Source: Dromiciops gliroides (Eukaryota > Chordata > Mammalia > Microbiotheria > Microbiotheriidae). Taken from it: DNA of 64,000 nucleotides. Shown piece after piece: positions 54,651 through 64,000 of the stretch. The DNA lies in the NCBI RefSeq assembly GCF_019393635.1, contig NC_057866.1, positions 9,930,223 through 9,994,222 on the forward strand, given 5' to 3'. The notes beneath the pieces were generated by a model, which did no database searches, was not told where the DNA came from, and saw only the letters and a list, made by a program, of their open reading frames with translations. The translations under genes and the position numbers were made by a program. Numbering within the stretch: position 1 is the stretch's first letter; each line of letters starts with the position of its first letter.

Positions 54651-55310
54651 ACTAGGGGTTTGAAGGTAACTCCTAGGTAGGAGACAGAGGGACAGAGTTG
54701 CCCTCTACATAATAGGGAAGGTGAGAGGGAGCAAGGTTTAGGGAGGGGGAACAATGAGTTCTGTGAGTTTCAGATGTCTCCTAGACAATGACGTCTAGAG
54801 GAAGGCTGCCTGGATTCTGGGTAAGTCTCTTTTGGAGGCCTGATGGGAATACATGGATACAGGTCATACGGGGATAGAAGGAATGAATGGGGCTGGATCT
54901 CAGATCCACAGATGTATTCCAAAGCCTCAGAAAGCAGCGATGGGAATTAGGGGGAAGAAATGGTTCGAAGAATGGTTCCCTGGTGCTCTGTAAAACCACA
55001 GCTGAAGACACTGCGTGTGATGTTATTCAACGTCTCTTATGTAAGAGTCTGTGGGATAAATTCCTGCAAGAAATTAATTCCAGGAAAAAGTGAGTCTCTC
55101 TAGAACAGCGTGTGTGCTTCCACTCAACAGCATGCTGCACAACCAGCATGTTTCTTTCTCGTCCTTCATTGGCCTCAGAGAAGCTCAGAGCCCACCCAGC
55201 TGTGCTAACTCATCGAGGAACCACTACAGTTCTGCTCCAGGTCACTGACTTCTATTCTTTTATAGGGGTTTAAACTCAGCAAACTATCTCAAATCCCATT
55301 TTGGAAGTTC
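54651..55310. other. no gene or element recognised
   Basis: Open frames on both strands lack known motifs. Confidence 0.45.
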
Positions 55311-55314
55311 CTTT

Positions 55315-55562
55315 TGCCATTCAGTCATTTTTCAGTCCTGTCTAACTCTTCATGACCTCATTTGGGGGTTTCATTGGCAAAGATATTGGAATGGTTTGGT
55401 ATTTCCTTCTCTAGATCATTTTGCACATGAGGAAACTAAGGCAAACAGGGTGAAGTGACTTGCCCAGGGTCACACAGCTAGGAAGTGTCTCAGGCTAGTT
55501 CTGAACTCAGGTCTCCTTGACGCTAGGTCCAGAGCTCTAGGAACTGTACCTCCTGGCTGCTA
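55315..55562 (-). repeat. MAR1-type SINE, minus
   Basis: CATTTGGGGGTTTCATTGGC, GATATTGGAATGGTTTGG and the CORE block in reverse. Confidence 0.7.
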
Positions 55563-55955
55563 CTTTTAGAACTAGCTGGGGAATAAACTCTAAATTTAAC
55601 CCCCACTGAACCCTAAATCTGGGAGGTCCCAGAGCCAAGAGAAGGAGGACTTCCCTCAGCTTGGCCAAGCTTTCTCCCATGCTCCTTTTGGCTCATTCTC
55701 TATGCAGCCGTCACCAAGTTCTTCAGAGATACATGAAGTCTGGTGTTGATGGTGAAGCCAACATACAGACTCTATGAGGAAGCTCATAGGGTGAGAATAA
55801 AAACAGAAGTGCTCCAAGCTCAGACCCCAGCACAGTGAAGCACTCCTGTCTGCCTAACAGGTGGGAGGTGGCCTCTGACAGATGAAAAAGTGCTAGAAAA
55901 GGAGTCAGAATCTGAGGTCAGGTGGGTTCCTACCCTGCCTCCCAGGCAACCTGTG

Positions 55956-56412
55956 TGTGTAGGGGGGGGGGGAGTGGTCCTTAGATATTCCTCAATATAG
56001 CATTACACACTCGAACATAGTCCAGTCAGAATTTAAGGCATTTTTATTTGGCACTAGGGAAAGAGATGGAGAGGAAGGTCAGAGACCTAGCCTCTCGGAG
56101 AGGAAGAAGAATTCAAAAGCACTTCCTCCTCAGACAGAGAAAAGGCAAGGCTTTTATAGAGGATGGAGGGGGGACTTGACACCAGATACTGAAGCAGCTG
56201 CTATTACATTTCCCAAACTCTGCCTCTGGGATTATCTCTGGCTCCTGGCTCCAGCCAGGTGGCAGCACACCTGTTGAACATCTGACTTCCTGCTATCCTA
56301 TTATCTGGCAGATCCATCCTTTTTCACAGGAAGTGCTCCCCAGGCCCTGCTGCATCCTTGATTTTGTTTCTCATAGGGAAAACCCCTTCTGATAGATTTT
56401 AGGCTCATGTCA
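55956..56412 (-). mobile_element. LTR, family C, minus (457 bp)
   Basis: On the minus strand: TGACATGAGCC start, CTCTATAAAAGCCTTGCC promoter, CCAAATAAAAATGCC signal, GAGGAATATCTAAGGACC near the end. CTGTG flanks both sides (55951 and 56413). It splits an old MIR-like SINE. Confidence 0.72.
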
Positions 56413-56629
56413 CTGTGTGGCCTTGGACAAGACCCTCGAACTCTCTGGGTCTCCATTCCTTCCCTATAAATGAGGGGGTTGGACTAGATAAATCCAATGA
56501 AAGCTGCCAGCTCTAAGTCCATTCTCATAGAAGGGACAGACACCATCCAGTCCAACCCCCTCATTTTACAAATGAGGAAACTGAGTCCCAGAGAGTTTGA
56601 GGGTCCTGTCCAAAGTCACATAAGTCAAA

Positions 56630-56860
56630 GCAAGAAGCATTTATGAAGCCCCTACTATGTGCTAGGCATTGTGCTAAGTGCAAGGATGCAAAGAAAAGCA
56701 AAAACAGTCCCTGCCCTCAAGGAGTTCCCAGTCTAATGGGAAAGACAACAAAGTATGTATAGTACATGCAAGATATATACAGGGTAAATTGGAGGCTATT
56801 TCAGAGGGAAGGCACTAGTAAATGTGGAGAAAAGGAGGGGGAAACATTTCAGAATAATCA
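56630..56860 (+). repeat. ancient interspersed repeat (MAR/L3-type)
   Basis: CTACTATGTGCTAGGCATTG and CTGCCCTCAAGGAGTTCCCA; same family as 52960. Confidence 0.5.
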
Positions 56861-56956
56861 ACAGGAGGGGGAAGGAGGGAAGGAAGAGACTCTGGTTTCA
56901 AACCTGATATCAAACTTCAACCTAGTCACTTCTTCCCCTATATAATTTTCCAGCAT

Positions 56957-57103
56957 TTTTTTTGTTTGGCGGGGCAATGAGGGTTAAGTGACTTGCCCAG
57001 GGTCACACAGCTAGTAAGTGTCAAGTGTCTGAGGTCGGATTTGATCTCAGATCCTCCTGAATCCAGGGCCAGTGCTTTATCCACTGCGCCATCTAGGGGC
57101 CCC
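56957..57103 (-). mobile_element. CORE-SINE, minus
   Basis: 12-bp duplication ATTTTCCAGCAT at 56945 and 57104. Confidence 0.92.
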
Positions 57104-57349
57104 ATTTTCCAGCATATTTTCCAGCCTTTGGAGAAATTTCAGATTAAAGCTGTTACAATCATTTTTGTGGGTTGGGGGAAGTGGTATCTCCAAAGTTAAG
57201 TTGATTTCCTGGGTGATCCTGAATTTTCCAATTCAATTCAATTCACCATCTCTGGAGTGCTAGCTCCCAGGAAAGCACTGGTCTAGGAGCTTGGCAGGAG
57301 GGAGGTTTATCAAACAATCCAGGCCTTCAAGGAAGGTACTAGGCTTTTG

Positions 57350-57430
57350 TTTTGCCTCAAGCTCCCTAGTGCCTAGACAGGCTTGTCACATAAAGGGCTT
57401 AAACAATGCTTGTTGAGTGTTTATGAAAAG
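57350..57430 (+). repeat. L2 LINE 3' end fragment
   Basis: CTAGTGCCTAGACAGGCTTG and AACAATGCTTGTTGAGTG. Confidence 0.5.
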
Positions 57431-57770
57431 AAGAATGAAGGAAAGGATCTATGATTTGGGTATGCAAAAGTACCAAACCAAGAAGCACTCCCCCCAAAAA
57501 AACCCACATAAAATAGACATTTTAAAAACAAAAGACATAAAATTGAAAACAAAAAACCTAATTCATAAATAAAACTGATTTTAAAAAAATTAATAAGATA
57601 GACAAAGCATTCTCTAATTTCTTTTTTTAAGGCAAGCTAAATTATCAATTTACAATCTTTTTTAAAAGGAGAAATTACAGGCAAACCATTAGAAACTATT
57701 TGGCTCAGTTAGCTAAGAAATAAAGCGAGGTTGGTCACCACTATTATTTACTACTTGAAACCTCCAGATC
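57431..57770. other. AT-rich sequence, nothing recognised
   Basis: No gene or element seen. Confidence 0.4.
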
Positions 57771-57774
57771 ATTT

Positions 57775-58005
57775 TTAGGCAGAAGTTATTCTGAAAAAGC
57801 CCTGAGGGGTTTCCTGGCTGGCAAACTCAGTGTGAGTCAGCAGTGGGATGTGGCCAAGAAAGCAAATGCAATCTTGGGTTCCACTGAGAAAGGCCCGGCT
57901 TCCAGGAAAAGGGAAGCAACTGTCCCGCAATCCCCTGCCCTGATCAGATCTCATCTGGTTCAGTTCTGGGCCATGTGGTTTAAGGATGTTGGCTGAAGAT
58001 GGCAA
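57775..58005 (+). pseudogene. CR1-type LINE ORF2 C-terminal relic
   Basis: In the plus direction an unbroken stretch reads GFLAGKLSVSQQWDVAKKA, NAILGSTEKG and then SALVRPHLEYCVQFWA-like decay, the post-polymerase region of CR1/L3-type ORF2. It is far too short to be functional. Confidence 0.6.
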
Positions 58006-58187
58006 ACAAGATAGTGAAGAGTTTTATGTTCTTGCAACCATGGAGATCAATGAAAGAATTAGAAACATTGAGCTATAGAGGAAAAGCCTTGGGGGGAAGA
58101 GGAATACGGAAGCTAGATGAGTAGCACCTGAGCCCCCATTGTAGTGCATTCTCCTCAATACCAATCCCCAATTACAATGAATACTTC

Positions 58188-58337
58188 TGGGGCAGCTAGG
58201 TGGTGTAGCGGATAGAGCACTGGCCCTGGATTCAGGAGGACCTGAGTTCAAATCCAGCCTCAGACACTTGACACTTAGTAGCTGTGTGACCCTGGGCAAG
58301 TCACTTAACCGCAATTGCCTCACAAAAAACAAACAAA
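58188..58337 (+). mobile_element. CORE-SINE, plus
   Basis: Flanks TACAATGAATACTTC (58173) and TACAATGAACACTTC (58338). Confidence 0.92.
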
Positions 58338-58404
58338 TACAATGAACACTTCCCTTATGTCATCAATAGTGTGATTGGTGCTCCAGTATAATTTAACCAA
58401 TTCA

Positions 58405-58715
58405 TAAGGGGCAACTAGGTGGTACAGTAGATAGAGAGCATCTGCCCTGAAGTGAGGAGGACCCAAATTCAAATCTCACCTCAGATACTTACTAGCTGTG
58501 TGACCCTGGGCAGGTCACTTAACCTCAGTTGCCTTAAACATCCAGGGCCATCTCCAGTTGTCCTGATATATATCTTGGCACTGGACCCAGATGGCTCTAG
58601 AGGAGAGTGATGTTGGTGACTTCGCACAGCCCTCCCTCACTTCAATCCAATTCAGTGCAAATCATGACATTAGCCCAATATCATGGTCCTCTTTGAGAAT
58701 GAAGGACAAACAAAC
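58405..58715 (+). repeat. composite long SINE, plus
   Basis: A CORE-SINE-like head (GGGGCAACTAGGTGGTACAG) continues into a unique 180-base tail ending AATGAAGGACAAACAAAC, also found at 30690 and, reversed, at 4870. Confidence 0.7.
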
Positions 58716-58891
58716 ACAACCAGTTAGGATATGCCCTGATAACATATAAGAAAGAGCAGAGGTTATAAAAGTACTCTCACCCCAACACCTAGGGGATACT
58801 CTCCCTCTAAATCACTAGTGGTCCCTGGAGATAGTGGACTTAAACTTAAAGCCATTTCTACAAAGCATTCATTCACCCCAAGTTCACTTCT

Positions 58892-59037
58892 TTTTTTTGT
58901 TTTGGGGGGCAGTGGGGGTCAAGTGACTTGCCTAGGGTCACACAGCTAGTAAGTGTCAAGTGTCCGAGGCTAGATTTGAACTCAGGTACTCCTGAATCCA
59001 GGGCCGGTGCTTTATCCACTGCGCCACCTAGCTGCCC
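58892..59037 (-). mobile_element. CORE-SINE, minus
   Basis: Duplication CCCAAGTTCACTTCT on both sides (about 58878 and 59039). Confidence 0.92.
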
Positions 59038-59052
59038 CCCCAAGTTCACTTC

Positions 59053-60640
59053 TAAGCACTACATAGCAGACAGATGAGATCCCATCGCTCCCTCTTAGCT
59101 GCTTTTGGTTCACTTTTCAGAGTCTGACTTCTAAGCTTCAAATCTGTATTCAGGCCTCAGACCTTTTTAAGCTCCCAAGGTCATCACTCAGTGCAGTGCT
59201 AGAGCTAAACTGAGAGCAGAAAGACCAAAACAAAGAAGCAAAGAGAGGCCAACATTCACTGGCCATAGATCAGTCCAGATGGGAAGATGAAGACCCAAGG
59301 CACCTTTTTCTCTTCCCCCCTCTCCCTCTCTCTCTCCCCCCCACTTCCTTTTCCATCTCTCTCCCTGTCTTTGTCCCTTTCTGTCTCTGTTTCTCTGTCT
59401 CTGTGGCTCTCTGTCACTGTCTCTGTCTCTCTCCCTTCCCTATCTCCCTGTCTCTGTGTCTACCTCTGTCTGTCTCTGGCTCTCTGGCTCTCTTTGTCTC
59501 TCTCTCTGTCTCTTTCTTTCCATCCCCCACCCACCCAAAGGCTTACATCATGCCTTTCCTCAATCATAGCCAGAAAGGAATGAGCCCTGTTATATAGTTA
59601 GCACCTTTTGAAAGGATTCTCAGTTCTGACTCAGCAGCCAATTGAAAGGCTCCTCTTCTTCTCATTGTAAGCAGACAGTCGAAAATACCTGCCCAAGCTC
59701 TGCAGTCCAACTGCAGAAAGGACTGAGCATGCTCCTAAGGCCTAGGCTTATTGACCATCCTCTCCTACACACACACATACACAATGGACAGACTTGTTTG
59801 GCACCATAGGGCAGGGTAGGAAACTATGACTGGAGTCAGAAAGAGGTCAATGACTTGGGCTCAATGGTGGGAAAAGTTTCCTAAGAATAAGAGCTATACT
59901 AGAGTGGATTGGCCTACCTCCAGAAGTGGGGTTTTCCCCCTCCTTTTCAAAGCAAGACTGGTCAGCTGGTCAGGAAGAACCCCTGGTCAGATATGGAGAC
60001 GGGGCTTCTGGGTGGGGGGGCTCAGTGGCTTTGAAGACCTTTCCGACTCAGATCCTATGATTCAGTGTCGGGGGGAGGGTACAGTATATGAAGGATATAT
60101 GTGGACAAGCAAGGAACTATAAGGTAATTCGGAGAGGGAGAGTGCCAAGAGCTGGGACCCTGAGAAAAGGCCTCCCACTCTTCTAAGAAATAGAGGCCAA
60201 GAGGGTCTCTATGTCAGGCCTGGGGACAGAGGGAGGAGGTGCAATGTCAAGACCAGTGAAGAGCTAATAGGTGAGTTTGGCTGTATGGGACTGGACCTGA
60301 GATTTCATGAATATGGGGAAATCTACATGAGGAAATACTTTTCCCAATGCAGGTCACCACCTTCTCTGAAATGTATAATCTTAGCGAATTTCTAAGAGTG
60401 CTAAAGAATTAAATGACTAGTCCAAGATCACATAGTCAAATTGTCAGAAGCAAGGCATGAATCCAACTTTTCCTTTCAAGGTCACCTCTATTCACTACCA
60501 CAGAGACATTAAATACAAGGCCAAGGCGGCTTGCGTGAGGCCCACAACACTCCTAGTGCAGCCAAGCCAGATTCAAATGGATGTGGGATACATGGAAATG
60601 TGGTTTGCCTAACTACACGTGTGTAGCTTGTCAGATTGCT
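59053..60640. other. no gene recognised; pyrimidine-rich repeat within
   Basis: 59310-59530 is a TCTC/TCTG-rich low-complexity tract. The remainder appears unique, and its open frames lack motifs. Confidence 0.45.
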
Positions 60641-60775
60641 TGCCTTCTCAATGGGGAAAGGGGGGAGAGAATTTGGAACTCAAAATCTGGAAAAAAGAAT
60701 GTTGGAATTGTCTTTACACATAATTGGGAGGAAAAATAAAATACCAAATTTTAAAAAACAAATATAAAAGGGAAA
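60625..60775 (+). mobile_element. old LINE-1 3' end, plus
   Basis: GGAACTCAAAATCTGG, TCTTTACACATAATTGG and AAAATAAAATACC follow the L1 3' UTR pattern. Confidence 0.7.
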
Positions 60776-60959
60776 TATTTAACAAAAATAAATAAAAATA
60801 TAATAAAACATAATATTAAATTTTTAAAAGTAAGTCGGGGTGTGGCCCACGGGGATCCCTACATGTGGTCTGGTGGCCCCCATTTTTATTTGAGTTTGAT
60901 ACCACTGGCCTATGTCAAAGCTGCATCTCCCTCTGGAAAGTGTGTGAATGGGAGTGATA

Positions 60960-61165
60960 TGCAATAACAATAACTAACATTTATACAGTGCTTACCATGT
61001 GCCAGGCACTGGGATAAGCACTTTACAATTATTATGTCATTTGATGCTCACTGGGAGGTGGGTGGTGGCAAACAGAGTTAAGTGATTTGCCCAGGGTCAC
61101 ACGGCTTGAACTCAGGTCTTCCTGACTGAAGACCTCATGCTCTGTGTACTGTGGTGCCCCCTAGC
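60960..61165 (+). repeat. THER1/MIR SINE, plus
   Basis: CATTTATACAGTGCTTACCA, CAGGGTCACACGGCTTGAAC and TGTGGTGCCCCCTAGCGGC. Confidence 0.68.
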
Positions 61166-61274
61166 GGCAGATGTAGAGAAAGCGGCTTAGAGAGGGGCCA
61201 AGAGACTGTCCCGCTGAGGTCTTTGCAATAGCATCACCCCATGGCAGAGCTTGATTGGAATCAGTTCAGTCCAA

Positions 61275-61620
61275 AGCAACAATCTTTCATTAGTTTCTAC
61301 CATGTGCCCAAGTGCTACAGATGCAAAGCCAGAAACAAAATAGCCCTAAGGCCCGGAGAGTGAAAAGAGAAACTAAGTAACTGCAAGCAAGCTTGAAGGA
61401 GGTGGTGGCGGAGGAGGCTTCATGGGGGAGACGGCACTTGAGGTGAGACCAGAGGGAGGGAGGGCGCACAGAGGGCACAGGTGAGGAGGGAGGACATTCC
61501 TGGCCTGTGTGAAGGCGCGAGGTGGTAGCAGACAGATTGCCAGGCTGGAAGAACAACCAGACTGTTTTAGCCTGGACAAGTGAGTGAAGGGGATGAGGTG
61601 CAGTAAACCTGAAAAGGTAG
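61275..61620 (+). repeat. ancient interspersed repeat (MAR/L3-type)
   Basis: TTCTACCATGTGCCCAAGTG and GGACATTCCTGGCCTGTGTG; same family as 52960. Confidence 0.45.
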
Positions 61621-61799
61621 GCTGGTAGCCCTGAATGGCTACACCTCCAGACTGAGGTATTTTAGCCCCGAGGAAATAGGGAACAGCTGAAGATTTGAGG
61701 TTAAGGGACTGATGTCAGACTATGCTCTGGGGCATCGCTTTGACTGAGGCAGGAGGGATGGCTTGGAGACAGAAGAATGGAGCAATAGAGACAGGACCT

Positions 61800-62100
61800 C
61801 AGGGACCAATGCCCTCATTTTACAGATAAGGAAATCGAGACCCAGTGGAGTGACTTGCCCAAGATCACACAGATAAGAAGTGAGAGATCCAGGACTTTTT
61901 TTGGCAGGGGGGGGCAGGGCAATGAGGGTTAAGTGACTTGCCCAAGGTCACACAGCTAGTAAGTGGCATGTGTCTGAGGCTGGATTTGAACTAAAGTCCT
62001 CCTGAATCCAGGGCCTGTGCGTTACCCACTGCACCACCCGGCCGCCCAGAGTCAGGACTTTCTGCTAGGTCTCCCCACTCCCAGTTCAGGGTTGTTGTGC
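61800..62100. repeat. MIR-type SINE interrupted by a CORE-SINE
   Basis: 61800-61890 is MIR-like (TTTTACAGATAAGGAAATCG). A minus-strand CORE-SINE follows at 61901-62051, flanked by CAGGACTTT on both sides. Confidence 0.75.
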
Positions 62101-62790
62101 AGAAACTACTTTGTAACCCTTAAAATGCTAGAGATGTAAGCTGTTGTCACGGGCATAGAAGCATCGGTCCCCTGAGAGGTCCTCCATCGGACTGCGGGTG
62201 CTCCTGGAGGAACAGACTGTCTCCCTCATATTTCTACACATTTTTATTAGCAATTGATGATTGATTGGTTTGTTTTCATATCTCCTGCTGGCCTTTCTTT
62301 CACAATGCCTGTAGCCCTGGTCTAATGGCTGTTTAAGCCTAATGTAAGTAGAGGCCACAGGAATGTAAACAAAGAAAAACACAGACAACTTTGAGGATCA
62401 ATTCAATTCAACTCACATTGGAAATTGTGATAAACATCTGGGAAATGATTGAAGAAGGGGACAGCAGGGCCAAGGCTCTGCTTCCCTTCTCCAAAGGATA
62501 CCCCGCCCCGCCCCCAGCAGCCTGGCCAAGCACAGGGCCGCTTGCTCCAAGCAAGCAGGGCCCCTCCCAAGGGGTCCCTCCAGCTTAGATGGTTTCCTTG
62601 ATGTGAGAAGAAATCCCTGTGGGCTGCAGGCTCACTTCTTCACTCTTTTCTTTGGTATCTTCCTTGGAAAGGCATCCTTTGGCCCTAATGAAAGCAAGGG
62701 GGAGAGGGAAGACAGCAGAAAATGGGAGTTGGAAGAGACCTCAATGGCCATGAAGTCTAACTCATACCTCGACAAGACCCAACAATTATA
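62101..62790. other. no gene or element recognised
   Basis: Apparently unique, with mixed base composition. Confidence 0.4.
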
Positions 62791-63265
62791 ATAATTATAA
62801 ACTAGAGCCAGCATTTGTATAGCACTTTAAGGTCGGTAAGTACTTTAAAAATATTATCTCGTGTGTATATATATATATGTATATGTATATAGATATATAG
62901 ATATAACCTATATCAGATTACCTGCTGTCTAGGGGAGGGGGGAGGGAGGGGAGGGAGGGGAGGGAGGGGAGGGAGGGAGAAAAATCTGAAATTGTAAAGC
63001 TTGTATAAACAAAAGTTGAGAACTATCTTTACATGTAATGGAAAAAATAAAATACCTTATATGTAAAAAATTAAATTAAAATTAAATTAAAAAATATTAT
63101 CTCATTGGATCCCCATAACAAACTTGGGAGGTAGTTGCTATTATAATCCCCAACTGAGGCAAGCAAAAGTTCAGTGACTTGCCCAGGGTCACACAGCTAA
63201 GTAAGCGTCTGAGGTTAGACTCAAACTCGAGTGTTCCTGACTCCAAGTCCAAGAGCTCTACTCAG
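62790..63265 (+). repeat. THER1/MIR SINE split by a LINE-1
   Basis: Left part to 62860 (GTATAGCACTTTAAGGTCGG), right part from 63091 (GATCCCCATAACAAACTTGG, CAGGGTCACACAGCTAAGTA). An L1 3' end sits between. Confidence 0.78.
62861..63090 (+). mobile_element. LINE-1 3' end (230 bp) with expanded G-rich tract
   Basis: 3' UTR and A-rich tail only. 13-bp duplication AAAATATTATCTC (62848-62860 and 63091-63103). The tract at 62935-62981 repeats GGGAGGGGA about five times. Confidence 0.92.
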
Positions 63266-63284
63266 TGGTTGTCCCACCTTGGGT

Positions 63285-63500
63285 GAAAGACCTCCAATGA
63301 GAGGGTGTCCCTGCACTTGGCAAGGGAGCATATTCGGCTGTTGGACAGCTCCAATTGGTAGGAAATGCTTCCTGACATTCAGCCTACACAGTTTGTTGCT
63401 TTGCGACCCTCCCCCACCCATTTATTCCTGTTTCTGCCTCTGAGACAAGCAGATCAAGGCTGATCCTGCAGTCCACCTTTCCCACTCTGGGCAGGACTCT
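63285..63500 (-). repeat. CR1/L3 LINE 3' UTR relic
   Basis: GCTGTTGGACAGCTCCAATT and GAAATGCTTCCTGACATTCA are CR1/L3 landmarks in reverse. Confidence 0.6.
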
Positions 63501-63599
63501 AGCTTAGAACCAGAGTTAGGGTGACTTGTAGAGGAGATGAGGTTTATCCCTGTGGCTTCCAAGCCTTTCTGGTCATGTGACCCTGGACAAGTCACTGAT

Positions 63600-64000
63600 C
63601 CTCTCTGAGCTCTCCATAACCTGGTCCCTTCCTGTCTTATGGTCTTCTGTTACCTAACTGTCCTCCATGCTCTCTAGGATTCAGTGACACAAGTGATAAG
63701 TTTGTGGAACACAACACTCCACCTCCCGCGCCTTTGCACTAGCTGTCACACACACCTGGATGCTCCACCTCCTGACCTTGGACTCTCAGTTTCCCTGACT
63801 TTCTTCAAAAGACTCAGCTCAAATCTCACCTGTCCCAGAAGAGACTTTTCTCCTAGATCCCTTAGCTGGTGACCCTTCCCCTCCCTGTCTCTCCTGCCAA
63901 CCCCAATTTGATTGTAAACTCCTTGAGAGCAGCTGTGGTGGTCTTTTGCCTTTCCTTGTATCCCTAACACTTAACACAGTGCCTGGAATATAGTAAGTGC
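63600..64000 (+). repeat. L2 LINE 3' region, cut by the window end
   Basis: CACCTGGATGCTCCACCTCC, TTGTAAACTCCTTGAGAGCA and CACAGTGCCTGGAATATAGT in L2 order. Confidence 0.75.

Noticed and set aside
59287-59597. Ser/Leu-rich plus-strand frames
   Set aside because: Translation of a TCTC/TCTG low-complexity tract.
1083-62051. Recurring frames containing SDLPRVTQLVSVKCLRPDL and similar
   Set aside because: This is the minus-strand translation of the CORE-SINE, present in dozens of copies; it is not a protein family.
1083-62051. Possible tRNA genes in the SINE heads
   Set aside because: The heads are tRNA-derived promoter remnants without a cloverleaf-forming full tRNA.

Overview
This is nuclear DNA of a marsupial mammal. 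Nearly every kilobase carries a copy of one tRNA-derived CORE-SINE (WSINE1/MAR-like, about 40 copies or pieces), mixed with marsupial LINE-1, HAL1-like elements, class I endogenous retrovirus LTRs and older MIR/THER, L2 and CR1/L3 relics. The single visible gene has mammalian splice sites. The SINE resembles the WSINE1 type of Australian marsupials, but I cannot fix the species.

Genes. (1) On the minus strand lie the first five coding exons of a solute carrier family 22 (organic anion transporter clade) gene, at 23304-22915, 10372-10269, 6672-6518, 6282-6114 and 4781-4658. Exons 2-5 are 104, 155, 169 and 124 bp, which as I recall are the sizes in mammalian OAT genes. All junctions have GT/AG sites and the frame stays open for 314 codons. 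Exons 6-10 are not in the window and must lie left of base 1 if they exist. (2) Inside its presumed intron 5, on the opposite strand, is a retrocopy of SDHAF2 (2661-3699). It is flanked by a 13-bp target-site duplication and keeps one intron with intact splice sites; spliced, it encodes an undamaged 163-residue protein. (3) At about 32469-32720 a decayed copy of an SLC22 first exon, in the same orientation, marks a dead tandem paralogue.

Layout. 1-4.6 kb: LINE-1 relics hosting the SDHAF2 retrocopy. 4.6-23.3 kb: the SLC22 gene, with a 12.5-kb intron 1 holding four young 5'-truncated L1 copies (one with a 3' transduction), SINEs and LTRs. 23.3-31.2 kb: SINEs, a solo LTR (26679-27214) and CR1/L3 fragments. 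31.3-32.1 kb: a retroviral LTR followed by an isoleucine-tRNA primer-binding site, next to the dead SLC22 exon. 33.4-44.6 kb: a retroelement graveyard with solo LTRs, a degraded gammaretrovirus-like pol region and a HAL1-like element with an intact ORF1 (35.2-38.2 kb). 44.6-64 kb: old MIR, L2 and CR1 relics, more SINEs and LTRs, a GATA microsatellite and a 36-base poly-G tract; I see no gene there.

Nothing resembles a bacterial, phage or CRISPR system. The most notable items are the semi-processed SDHAF2 retrocopy, the SLC22 gene with an altered conserved arginine and a dead neighbour, the HAL1-like element, an L1 3' transduction, and one target site used by three successive insertions.
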